Below are positions 11,285-20,799 of a DNA stretch of 64,000 nucleotides, in pieces. The stretch is from NCBI GenBank assembly GCA_028753945.1, contig JAPNXP010000006.1, positions 3,472,001 through 3,536,000 on the forward strand, written 5' to 3'. Position numbers and translations under genes: made by a program. The stretch is from Hexactinellida sp. DTS-2022 (taxonomy: Eukaryota; Porifera; Hexactinellida). How positions within the stretch are numbered: the first letter of the stretch is position 1; every line of letters starts with the position of its first letter. The notes below the pieces were generated by a model that was not told where the DNA came from, ran no database searches, and was given only the letters and a program-made list of their open reading frames with translations.

Positions 11285-11717
11285 ATATTGGTCTGCTGAA
11301 GGATTGACTACTGGATATAGCCAATCAGAATGGAGTGTACTGTGTACCACCTACATTCATGGCTTAACTATTGTTGCACTTTTTGAAATGTAAGTGTAAT
11401 ATAACACAAACTATTAAATGTCTACTATCTATTTGGCACTGTACAGTAGCTTATACTCCCATTTGGTGTCATGAGGAAATTGTGAGATGCTCTCTCATTT
11501 CCTAACTGTTGTATTCTGGCTATGTTATACATTTATACCACAAGAGCTCCCCACGAACCACTTAATAGGGACACCAATTTATGCTAAACTGTATGTAATT
11601 GATTTGAACTCACTCCCTATGATTCGTATAATTGAGATTTTCCAGATTGATTGGTACTTAACTACTCTTTTATTACTAGTATTTTCCCAGAGTGTGCCTC
11701 CTTCTGCAGTGAAAATA
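11285..11717 (+). CDS. First GPS-like exon and following mini-exon (copy 2)
   Basis: Exon 11285-11389 encodes YWSAEGLTT...VLCTTYIHGLTIV, a GPS-like motif whose HLT is changed to HGLT. Exon 11680-11717 (38 nt, phase 2 to 1; PECASFCSEN) corresponds to 37505-37542 of the intact copy and splices in phase to the lectin exon at 12316. The cysteine-bearing exon that should precede the GPS is not seen here. Confidence 0.65.
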
Positions 11718-12131
11718 GTAAGTTTGTTTGTATATTTATAATAAAGAAGGATAATAAACGTTATTTTAAAGTTCCTCGATTAATATTTTTTTAAAAATTA
11801 GTTAAAACCTCTTTGAGTTACTTATAGACTGGGGTGTTTCGTGCATAAAATTTTGTTATTCCCAAGAAAATAATATGGCGAGTAAAATAATTATGACGAT
11901 AAATCTTTTTTGAATTCCTCAAGGTGTAAAACCCATTTATAAAGGTGTTACATACCATAAGGAACAATTGACTAATTAGAATTATGTTTCTACCATCTAT
12001 ATCTCAGAGAAACAAATTCTATAGTTTTAATTTAGTTTGCTTTAATCCATTATATTAAGGAATTATTATAGATGCCTACTCGAAATGAAATTATCTACAT
12101 ATAATTTAATATATTTTACTTTATGGGAATC

Positions 12132-12296
12132 CTTATATAGAGCTGAGCTTTGTAGAGTTCAGATTTTATCCCATACTAAGAGCCCAGGCTTACTTTCTAA
12201 AGGTCAATTTCGAACTCTGGAAAAAAACTGACCTTTCTCAGTGCATGAATACACATAGTGAAAAACTGAACTCTACAAAGCTCAGCTCTATATAAG
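12132..12296. mobile_element. 165-bp inverted-repeat MITE upstream of second lectin exon
   Basis: Ends CTTATATAGAGCTGAGC / GCTCAGCTCTATATAAG with arms of about 30 nt. A second copy of identical length, in inverted orientation, is at 44662-44826. Its right edge is 19 nt from the acceptor of the exon at 12316, so the branch site of that intron must lie at or inside it. Confidence 0.8.
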
Positions 12297-12315
12297 TAAT
12301 TTCTTACTTTATTAG

Positions 12316-12698
12316 GTCAATCATCCTTCCCAACAGTGTGCAACAATACAGTAGTATCTAGCGGAGACACAGGAGGCATCTGTTATAACATTAGTGACAA
12401 TACAGCTACCTGGTATGTTGCTAATGCTACCTGTGTGAGCAATGGAGGTAGACTAGCTAAGTTATTCAATTGGGAGAGTAGAGGTGAGATAAGAATGGAA
12501 CAGAGGATTATAGGATTGGACTGAAGAGAGTTGGGAACACTTCACAGTTCCAATGGACTGATGGAACTGACTTAACGTACAATGAGTGGAGTATTAACAA
12601 TCCAATACAAGGTCAAGATTGTGTGGGAGTCAATGGGAATAGCACGAATTTGGTAGCGTCAAACTGCGATTACTCTAATTACTACATTTGTGAAACTG
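12316..12698 (+). pseudogene. Second C-type lectin domain exon, frameshifted
   Basis: Acceptor TTATTAG at 12309-12315, donor GTAAGTA at 12699. Frame one reads VCNNTVVSSGDTGGICYNIS, then TWYVANATCVSNGGRLAKLF. After about 12494 the reading shifts to NGTEDYRIGLKRVGN, then YNEWSINNPIQGQDCVGVNG and SNYYICET. The two halves together form a canonical long-form C-type lectin domain with IGL, NEW..NP..GQDC and YICE landmarks. One base is missing at the junction. It is more canonical than the domain at 9040, so it is a distinct module, not a copy of it. Confidence 0.75.
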
Positions 12699-14640
12699 GT
12701 AAGTAGGTTGCTTTTGAATAGTGCTAGCTGTTCGATTTTATCCCTCAACTGAACCTCTCCGAGCGCATGCCACAGCTGTTCGTCTCGAAAGGAGGAGCCA
12801 ACCGTACAGGGATTTTAACCATTTTGGCTGTTCTGTACATGCGTACAGGGATTTATTCCATTTGTACAGGGATTTTTAATTTAATAATTATGAGTCAAAT
12901 AATGCCTAAAAATGTCTACAGTGGTGATAGTATATGCCATACATTCATTGACCACATAAAAGCACAACTGGTTTAAATATTCATTAAAGCGTACAGGAAT
13001 TCCATGTACTGTACAGTATATAAGTCAATGTTTTTTCCTTTTCCAAAGTGATAATTCTACTATGTGAGTGTATAGTAATTCCCTGGACGAGCGAGCGCAG
13101 CGAGCGAGAAAAACTTTTGGGAGGTGTACAGGGATTTTGGCCAATGTACAGGGGAAAATTGGAGCCCTGTACAGGGATATTACTTAAATAGGTTGGCAGG
13201 TATGATAAAGATATACCCCGTCTTTACCATCGTACTTTGAGCAGACCCAATGTTGACCACAACTGTGTAACTGAATACTAGGAATATCTTGTGCAGCATT
13301 TTTTAATCCAAGATTCTAAATATTGGAATTAAGTTAATAAGGTCATTTAAGTTTCAATACTCCGAATACAGATTTTAATCTGAAGTTTTAAGTATTTACT
13401 TATAATTTTAACTTGTAAATGAAAGAGAATTAGATTATGCACCTGGGAAAATGTAGAATCCTGTAGCTCGCTGACATTAGGAAAACTGCGTTTCAGCAAA
13501 GTCTAAAAGAAAGAATGAAATATTGTATACGTTGTTAAGGGGTGAGTGAACGTGAGTCCGGTAGCTAGGGGGTGACTACACCAGAAAATACGATAAAACA
13601 CCCAATTTTGTCGATTTCCATTCTATTTAGTATATGTATCCCATATATAATATACCTGATACTGATTTTTAAAAGTTAAACTGACCCAATTAATAAAATT
13701 TTTAAAAATAAAAAGTCCCCCCCCCAAAATACCTTTCGGCCAACATCCTTAGGGTCTTGGGAAATATTATTGACCTCACACTGTCTGCAAACCTTAATTT
13801 GTATCCATATGCTATGTATAATGCTATAGCTACTAATTAGAATACTTAGTTGTTAGTATCTAGATGTGCTACATTCGCATATCAAGTGACTTTTTGAGGG
13901 AGAGTCGCCGCTCGGAGTACTCCCTATTTCTTCCCATATCTTCGGACCAATGTTTTGCCGATTGACGCCGAGAGAATTTGATCCACTAGTCCGATTTTCA
14001 AAAACTCGGCGGTTTCGGTAGATCTCAAAAGGTACTCGCGAAGTAACCTTTGCGTTTTACAATAATTGATAAAACCTACTTACTAATGATCCATAAATCT
14101 CCAATTATTGTGTATAGTTCTATCATAGGTTCAGGAACCTGAATAATTTTTAATTTTACAGATAAAAATGTTTTGTCAAGGTTACTCGCGCAATTGACAT
14201 TCATAGATCCATTTAAACACTAAACACTATTAAAGACAAAATATTATTTTTCGTAACATTGTCATAGTACACAATGAAAAGTTGAAATTTTTTACTGAGT
14301 AGTTTTATTATATTTCATTGCACTTTTGGCTGATTCTCTGCTGTGCGAATAAACACATAAAATTGCAAGTCTTAATGTTCAGTAGTTTTGGTAGAGTGAC
14401 CCCTTCCGGATTCTAGCTAAATATACAACAAAGCCTTAAATATTTCCATAAATAAGAATACTTATACGATAAGCATGGATTGTAACGTCTGAGTCTGAGA
14501 GCCATTTCCAGCCTGAGTAAGTTAACGCACACATATTTCTTTTACAGATTTTCTTAAGATATTCGAAGTACTACATCTAACATAATGTTTACTGTTACCT
14601 TTTGCTTTAGTTAATAATTTTCTTCTTCTAGTTTACTTGT
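12699..14640. other. Intergenic stretch with an ACAGGGATTTT-repeat element
   Basis: From about 12805 to 13200 the motif TACAGGGATTTT recurs five or more times, and the stretch ends AGGTTGGCAGGTAT. A related piece (CTGCCAACTTTACAGGG) is nested at 37138-37275, suggesting a DNA transposon with ends like CTGCCAACCT. A GAGCGAGCGCAGCGAGCGAG palindrome lies near 13090. From 13.2 to 14.6 kb I recognise nothing. Confidence 0.45.
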
Positions 14641-15506
14641 ATTTTTACATCGATAGGTCTCGATGGAACTTGATTTCCCTTAGAAAGTATTACTTCACCA
14701 GTTAAGCCTTCGAAAAATGAGTTATCAGCACTTATATCAGAGACTGAAATAATATCATCTCTATCAATTTCTGTCACCCTCTGTTTTTTCCTAATTGGTG
14801 TAAAGGTGAGCGAATGTGATGGATTTGGGCGGACTCTTTAGGTGTCTCGTATCAGCTGAATTGTTAACTTCTTTAATTATTTTCTTAGGTTTTGAAGATG
14901 CGATAGCAATAGGGATATCATTGTGTACCATGTATGAATGTAGTATCATAACTATCAAGTCCTTCCTTACATTTGACTTCGAGATATACATTCGAATTTT
15001 ACTGTATCAGGCCACCAAACAGGTTTTAAAGATTCTACTCCCCAAAAAGAACAACCACGATTTACAAACATAAAGTTATAAATCTTATAATCTATTTGTA
15101 TATCATATAACTTAATGTTACTTTCTTTGTTAAAATTACAAAATTGTACAATAATTAGGTTTCAGATTACCGATTGACTTTTGAGTACCCCATGATACTA
15201 GTCTCCTTAGGGTACCTCGAGAGTAACGATTGATATCTTTCATCAAATCACTCATGTGTTCATCAACCATAGGGTTTGACTTTTCTATATTTTATTAGGT
15301 TCCTCTACGTTATTCGTATAAGAGGAGTGGGATAAACTTTCCCACAAGTCTACTTTCTGAGATATAATTATCTGTTTGAAAGAATCTGGACCGTATACAG
15401 TTAACAAACCATTCCATGTAAATGTCAGTGCTACCACCTCACTAGTTATTTTGTAGAACTGGTCGCATGTGCTTGCCAGGATTTTACGAGCGTTTGCTTG
15501 ATTCAT
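14640..15506 (-). pseudogene. Relict ORF with DUF4806-like segment
   Basis: On the minus strand, 15506-15285 is an open 73-codon frame: MNQANARKILASTCDQFYKI, then VVALTFTWNGL and DSFKQIIISQKVDLWE. The spacing of 'RKIL..', 'ALTFTWNG' and 'FK' resembles the C-terminal half of DUF4806, a domain of multi-copy, transposon-like animal families; this is from memory of the family pattern. Further open pieces follow in shifted frames: EHMSDLMKDINRYSRGTLRR (about 15270-15130), MYISKSNVRKDL...FAHLYTN (14991-14791) and TEIDRDDIISVSDISADNSF (about 14775-14640). Frame changes and stops between them suggest a decayed gene or unrecognised introns. Confidence 0.35.
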
Positions 15507-15530
15507 ACAAGTTCCACAGAAAAATTTGAA

Positions 15531-16050
15531 ATTTGTAGAGATTACACCAGCAGGGATAATGAAAATAGCGATGTAAACACTATACCCTATACCCTATAGC
15601 AAGCAATTTTATTAGATGTAGATATATATTTAATCTTCACTGTAAATATTCACTTGTTGAGTAATTTTTCCTTTTCCTTTTTCCTGTACGCGTATAAATT
15701 ATTTCACTTATTAAACTTCTTCTCAATTTGTAGAGATTCAAATATTTTATAGATACTCGAGGCAGATATAAAATCCCCAGCGAAGTAAATTACTTACAAA
15801 AAATGTTGATAATACTTCTATACAGTTCAAGTTCAATTAACTAGTGTATACTCGACTGTGAAAAAGAAATTTAATACCTCTTTAATGAGGTATTAAAAAT
15901 CTGTTTGGCATGAGATGTGGGTACGAAAGTAGATTTATTGGTTAACGATTACAAGAGTGGCGAAGAGATAAGGCACTGGCCAGACTGCTATAGTATATGA
16001 TGTGCAGCTAACATTGATATTTGATACCCACTAAGTATTTGCACTGAGGC
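15531..16050. other. Spacer upstream of the death-fold gene
   Basis: AT-rich, no ORF of note. Contains the short inverted sequence ACCTCTTTAATGAGGT near 15876. Upstream region of the gene at 16127. Confidence 0.4.
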
Positions 16051-16053
16051 CAA

Positions 16054-16063
16054 TATATATAAA
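16054..16063 (+). promoter_or_regulatory. TATA box of the death-fold gene
   Basis: TATATATAAA lies about 65-73 nt upstream of the ATG at 16127, followed by a plausible short leader ending CCAAAATGTCG. Spacing suits a TATA-driven promoter starting near 16085-16095. Confidence 0.5.
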
Positions 16064-16126
16064 TTAGATCATGTATGCACTACAAATATATTTATTGGAC
16101 TCTCCACCAAATAACAGTTCACCAAA

Positions 16127-16798
16127 ATGTCGCACACAGTACTCGAAGTGAATCTGATAACTGAGTTTAAGAAGCGTCCTAATTACCACCTCGAGGCGTT
16201 GTACTTCGTCACACAGGCTCTAACCAATAACAATACACCAGGGCCAGACGGGGACATATCGAAATTGATCGGGCTCTTAAAACCTAAGACTGGGAGTATT
16301 GAACAAGTAATGGAACTCCTAAAGAATTGTTTTATAAAAATGGCCGAATATGACAGTTCATTCAAATGTTATTTAGCCCATTTCCCAGGGGGTTCTGTTT
16401 ATGAGGAACATCCTCCTACGCATGTACAAGTGGCGACTAGCTCAATGGGAGAAGCCAGTCGCTATCCCAATCCAATGCCTATTGAGAATCTTAGCATGGA
16501 TGATAGGCTTACAGATGAGTTCATAATCGAATTACGTAACCACTTGGATGTGAGTAAGTTGCATGATTTCGCCGTAGTAGGACTTAAAATTCCGGATATT
16601 AGGTTTAGAAATTCGATTGATAGCTGCACTACTCCAGAAGAGAAGTTTTCAAATGTTTTCAATCTTTGGAAGCGGGAAGCCCCGATAGAAAGCATGATGA
16701 TTGGTGGGGGAATGCCGTCCTTCACCAAACGCGGGTTACGGAAAGCTCTGGAGAGCGCTAAGCATAACGACGCGATAGTCAGTCTGAAGTTATTATAA
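16127..16798 (+). CDS. Death-domain-like protein, intronless
   Basis: A 223-residue open frame from a good ATG context (CCAAAATGTCG) to TAA. The C-terminal ~98 residues (about 126-223) look like a death-fold domain: LTDEFIIELRNHLDVSKLHD (helices 1-2), FAVVGLKIPDIRF, an acidic/turn segment, KFSNVFNLWKREAP with the conserved helix-5 Trp at 181, then LRKALESAKHNDAIVSL (helix 6). The N-terminal ~85 residues are also helical (HLEALYFVTQAL, QVMELLKNCFIKMAEYD) and could be a second diverged death-fold, followed by a Pro-rich linker (95-120). No catalytic domain, so an adaptor role is plausible but unproven. A TRAF-like and an NHL gene lie nearby downstream. Confidence 0.7.
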   Translation: MSHTVLEVNLITEFKKRPNYHLEALYFVTQALTNNNTPGPDGDISKLIGLLKPKTGSIEQVMELLKNCFIKMAEYDSSFKCYLAHFPGGSVYEEHPPTHVQVATSSMGEASRYPNPMPIENLSMDDRLTDEFIIELRNHLDVSKLHDFAVVGLKIPDIRFRNSIDSCTTPEEKFSNVFNLWKREAPIESMMIGGGMPSFTKRGLRKALESAKHNDAIVSLKLL

Positions 16799-16906
16799 TC
16801 ATATTTTTGATTTGGGGATTTTATAATATTTATGTTTGTACATGCTGCTAATGTCGGGTAACTAGGTTAACCTTAGTGTTTGTTAACCTCAGCAAATAGG
16901 ATATTA

Positions 16907-17102
16907 CAGTCAGGTTCTTTAATTATGAACATTCAAGGGACCAAAAATAAAGTGTTCATAATAGAGAGACTTCATAATAAGCAAACTCAACTTAATACAA
17001 ACCCTATGTAAATTGTTAAATTGGGACTGTAGAGTTTGTTCATAATAAAAAATCTTCATATTAAGCAGACGAAATCTTGTTCATAATAAGCAGACCTGAC
17101 TG
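16907..17102. mobile_element. pogo/Tigger-like MITE
   Basis: Ends CAGTCAGGTTCTTTAATTAT / GCAGACCTGACTG, each next to TA, 196 bp. Repeated TTCATAATAA motifs inside. Related fragments at 47.3-47.4 kb and at 55.66 and 56.68 kb. Confidence 0.8.
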
Positions 17103-17235
17103 TATTAGGTTTCTCTAGTTGCTTAGCTATAGCCTATACGTATATGTACACAGATGATTCATTGTGTAAGTTTAGGGCTGATAGTTATCTAGCCGGCAGC
17201 CACACACAGCGATTATCATATTGGCCTTAGTTATA

Positions 17236-17303
17236 CAGTAGATGTCGGATATAAACACATCAAGTGCAGTTCCCGACGATGTGCTTATAACCGGCATCCA
17301 CTG
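17236..17303. mobile_element. pogo/Tigger-like MITE, 68-bp deletion form
   Basis: CAGTAGATGTCGGATATAA ... TTATAACCGGCATCCACTG between TA dinucleotides. Same ends as the 174-bp copies at 39235-39408 and 50634-50807; the interior is deleted. Confidence 0.8.
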
Positions 17304-17305
17304 TA

Positions 17306-18350
17306 CTATGTAGTAGCAGGGCCATAGCCACCAAAATAAAAAGTGGTCAGGTTAATGTGACCAACCTGACCGAGTGGTGCCATATTGGGAAAATTCATCA
17401 ACCAAAAGTGGTCACGTTGTAACCTGTCCAACCTTGCAGGGCTGAGCCCCACCAAAATAAACTGAAGTGGCTCTTTAGCCCTCATTGCCCCACGGCTCCT
17501 ACGCCTATGACTACTCACCCACCACTTTGACATGTCTCCATTTTCATTATCAAAGTAAAGTATCGAAATCGTTGTGATAAGTCTATCTCAGTGTTTCTAA
17601 AATGTATTTCGGACAGCGCCCCTTGTCAACAATTTCCGTCGATACCGCCCCCCTCCATAAAGTCTTAATAAACATTTGTATTTGTTTAACAAATCCGTGT
17701 TTGATTTAATGACTCAGCACTATACAGTCTACGTTTCTTTTTACTATTCATTTATTCGAGTTTATCAATTCAAGGACTGGCTGGCTTTTGTTAGTAATCA
17801 ATCACCAATACAATACTAATTACCACTGTTAATGGCTTTGATCCTTGAAGTTTTGTTAGCACCTATTGCTAATAAATATTTAGGAATATGATATCGCTGT
17901 TTTGACGTGAGGTTGTATTTCTGTTTTGCGTCCTAAAACCCCGTAGCGCCCCCAGCCCCCCTTGCTGCATGACGCCCGCCAAAAACCTTTCAGCGCGCCC
18001 CGGGGGAGTGGAGTTATTGTTATGAAGCTTTGGGACCTCATCAAGTTGCCACAGTTCCTGACTGCGGGCGGTCCAAGTGGTATCGCCACCACTCAAGGGT
18101 TTCGGCCTTCCAGGCCTCATCAGGACGGTCCAGTCCTCTACCCTCGGTACGTTCACTACGACCGTTGTGCCTGACCACTGCTCGCTAGGAGCTCCGTCAG
18201 CGCACACTCTAGGTCTGCTCTCGCTCCTGTCCCTCGCGGACTCTAGCAGCACCTAGGCCTCCTGGGAGTGACTCATCTTTAGTAGCGCATCTCGCCATGC
18301 CGCTACATGACATTATAACCAGGTGCATCGTGCTCACTCAATTTGGAGTG
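17306..18350. other. GC-rich mobile-element debris
   Basis: 17.32-17.54 kb contains a repeated CCACCAAAATAAA motif. Near 17588 a hAT-like end CAGTGTTTCTAAAATG is followed by AGCGCCCCTTG; its partner type (GTTTGAGAAACACTG) is at about 34518. About 17930-18300 is markedly GC-rich against the AT-rich surroundings and carries a long minus-strand open frame (18252-17869) with no recognisable domain. Probably transposon-derived; family not identified. Confidence 0.45.
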
Positions 18351-18534
18351 GGATAATTATCTAGTGAAAATGGGTCATTTTTGCACTGTCACTGTCAAGT
18401 AGTTTTGGATGGTAGAGACTAAAATTGAAATGTCATAACTCATAAGCCTACATGGGGGATAGAATTGTGGTACAAATTTTAGCCCACCAGTTAATGATAA
18501 AGTGGAGTTATAACCAGATGCATCGTGCTCTTTT
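18317..18534. repeat. Short direct repeat ATAACCAGRTGCATCGTGCTC
   Basis: ATAACCAGGTGCATCGTGCT near 18315-18336 and ATAACCAGATGCATCGTGCT near 18510-18531, about 195 bp apart, inside the element debris right of the GC-rich patch. Could be two monomers of a longer repeat. I see nothing coding from here to 19.3 kb. Confidence 0.5.
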
Positions 18535-19315
18535 TTTGCTGCTGGACTTGCTGCTAACTTCACATCCATATTCCTTGAAGTATTCTTGACAGCTGGATTA
18601 GATCTTTATGGATCAGATCCGATTCTAACAGTTTATTTAACGTTATTTCAAATCTAAATGTCCTCTAGTCGATTTAGCCACTATTATAGAAATTAGTCTC
18701 CATTTCCATTTGTTATTCCGGTTTTGAGTAGATCGATTAGAGTCTTTATTGTGAGTTCTTGTTGTTGAGGGTAACACTCACTGGCAGACGATACTCAAAT
18801 CCGTGAGACCTTACGAGCTAGCGACACAAGGTCTGGCCGAATGCTCGATAGTGCTTGATAGAAATGAAATGGATTGTGTCCTTTCCATTCTCTCACCGCA
18901 TACACGAAATCTGTGCCGTCTGATAGACTGATACACCGACACACACGCTTCTGGCATTCCTATTAGTCTAGATTCGTTTGACTTCTTGTAACGTTAACTG
19001 GTTTGCGAATTCTGTTAGCGTATTTAACTCTGTGAAATCCATTCCAAAATCTTGTATCCTCAAATAATGAAGCGTGATTACCCTTATATGATAATCATAT
19101 TAACATGTGCAATAAATACATAAAGGCTCTTGAAGGAACAGGAATTGTGTACGTTTACCCAGAATTTATAATCACGAAAGTTTATTACAAATTTTGAATG
19201 ATCATTAAAAACACCGAAAAACACATCGTAAAATATTTTTTAATAAACCGATAAAACACATTAGTATCTTCAACCCTGTTTCTTACTAAATGATGTCTAC
19301 AGTTGACCAAAAAAA

Positions 19316-20131
19316 TCCAAAATTGCAGCCTGTTCCGCGCATTTCCCTTTGGAGGCACTATCTTTTGATGGTTGGGTAACTAGTATTGCCTCCAAAGGCA
19401 AATACTTTCGGCACAGGCTGCAATTTTGGATTTTTTTCGCCACATGAACGCCTCAAGGTGTTTAGGCCCATTTCTCTAGTTGTTACGACAAAGGAACGAT
19501 TGATGAATTTGAAGCTTATTTCTATCATAAACCATGTTGAGTTTAATGCCATTAATTAATTATGTATGTATATTAAATAAATTAAATAAATAGTTAATTA
19601 TTTTAGCAATGTTATCCCCGGTGAGTTGAGTTAAGTCAACAAATTCCTTATTTAATTAATTTTATTTATACTACAATTAAATAGAAGCCTGGTCGAATTC
19701 AAAGTTAAATCAATAAATTTATTACAAGTTGACAATAGAATTAGATTTAACAGTTTTATTGAAACTGAAGTGTTAGTAAACAAAGAAATTTCAACCCCCA
19801 ATTATGGCATGAATTATACCTTCTATTAAAATTTTTCTTCTCCCATCAGACGCAGAATTTTATGATGAATCCAATGGTGAAAAAAAATTAGGGGTTTAGT
19901 AAAATATTCTTTGAGGTATGGACCAGACAAATTTTGAAATGTGTCCAAAATGTGTTAATCAAAAATCGTAACCCCAGGTGCAAATTATACGGTCACATCC
20001 CACCTACATGCTAAGTTTCAGCTCATCAGCTATAAAGCTCTGGCCAGGGCACCGTCTACGGAGAAAAAATATAGAAATAAAGGCAGTGATTTCAATACTG
20101 GGCCACTATACTATAGTATAGTCGGCACAGT
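19316..20131 (+). repeat. Hairpin-headed repeat, type 2 unit
   Basis: Hairpin 19316-19430 (arms TCCAAAATTGCAGCCTG / CAGGCTGCAATTTTGGA), an AT-rich type 2 body ending CAGGGCACCGTCTACGGAG, and the 18-bp palindrome at 20105-20122. Its 3' tail matches the units at 59-62.8 kb. Confidence 0.8.
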
Positions 20132-20503
20132 AAAAAGTGGATTTTCAGCACAAATAATACCTGCGACAATTGGGCCACAATTGCTCATTAAAATAAAATT
20201 GTAATCTGTGTAGAACTTGGTTTTCCGCAACAAAAAGTGAACCAGGGAAAACTACAGATTTTTCACCCGTGTTTTGATAGTTATAGTGCATGTAAACAAC
20301 AACAATTGTTTATAACAGTAGCAGTGGTTCTTAAGTATACTTTTTGATCATTTTGTAACACAGAAAGGATGGTAGGCATGTCACACATCGAGTAAATATA
20401 TTTGTTGTTAAGTTCAAATAATAAAAGTCAAGACCTCTTAGAAGTAGAGTGATCCGTCACGAAGTTCCTAAATAAATTAGTTGGTAATGATTCGTTAAAA
20501 TAA

Positions 20504-20625
20504 GTTCACCAACTATCTTGTGATGAATAAATAAGTTCACCAACTATCTTGTGAGGAATACAATAAGTTCACCAACCCTTGTGATGAATAAAATAATTTC
20601 ACCAACCCTTGTGATGAATAATTAG
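20504..20625. repeat. Short tandem repeat (~28-30 bp, four units)
   Basis: Units of the form AAGTTCACCAAC(TATCTTGTGA)TGAATA recur four times with small deletions, upstream of the TRAF-like gene. Confidence 0.7.
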
Positions 20626-20768
20626 TTATTCATCATTTTCTTTGTTGCCTTTGTGATCTACAATCATGTGAGCGATACCTATGCTCTGATATGAGTATAT
20701 CTACTATTGCAGTAAATAGTTTGTATGGAGAGTCCCGATAAACACAAGAGCTGGCTTCTTAGGGAATA

Positions 20769-20778
20769 GCATAAATAG
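20769..20778 (+). promoter_or_regulatory. TATA-like element of the TRAF-like gene
   Basis: GCATAAATAG about 22-30 nt upstream of the ATG. If used, the leader would be very short. Weak evidence, from position and sequence only. Confidence 0.3.
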
Positions 20779-20799
20779 CTATTCTGCGGGTAGCCTCAA

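Larger units (their letters stand above)
7927..12698 (+). pseudogene. 5' part of C-type lectin / GPS-like receptor, copy 2 (no 7TM, frameshifted)
   Basis: Exons paralogous to the intact receptor at 31.4-44.4 kb: alternative signal-peptide exons 7927-7993 and 8531-8597 (both 67 nt, phase 1), C-type lectin exon 9040-9411, exons 9896-9972 and 10276-10378, first GPS-like exon 11285-11389, small exon 11680-11717, and a second C-type lectin exon 12316-12698. Phases match through 11717. The exon equivalent to 33733-33849 and the exons before GPS1 are missing where repeats occupy 10411-11240. The last lectin exon has a one-base deletion near 12494. No GAIN2 or 7TM follows before other genes start at 14.6 kb. 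Either a truncated duplicate, or a secreted lectin if the frameshift is an error. Confidence 0.65.

Noticed and set aside
11487..11741. 84-codon ORF containing a membrane-like segment
   Set aside because: It spans a receptor intron and reads through the small exon at 11680-11717; the spliced frame fits the paralogue better.
17869..18252. 127-codon minus-strand ORF in the GC-rich patch as a gene
   Set aside because: No recognisable domain, lies in transposon debris, and overlaps other open frames typical of GC-rich sequence.
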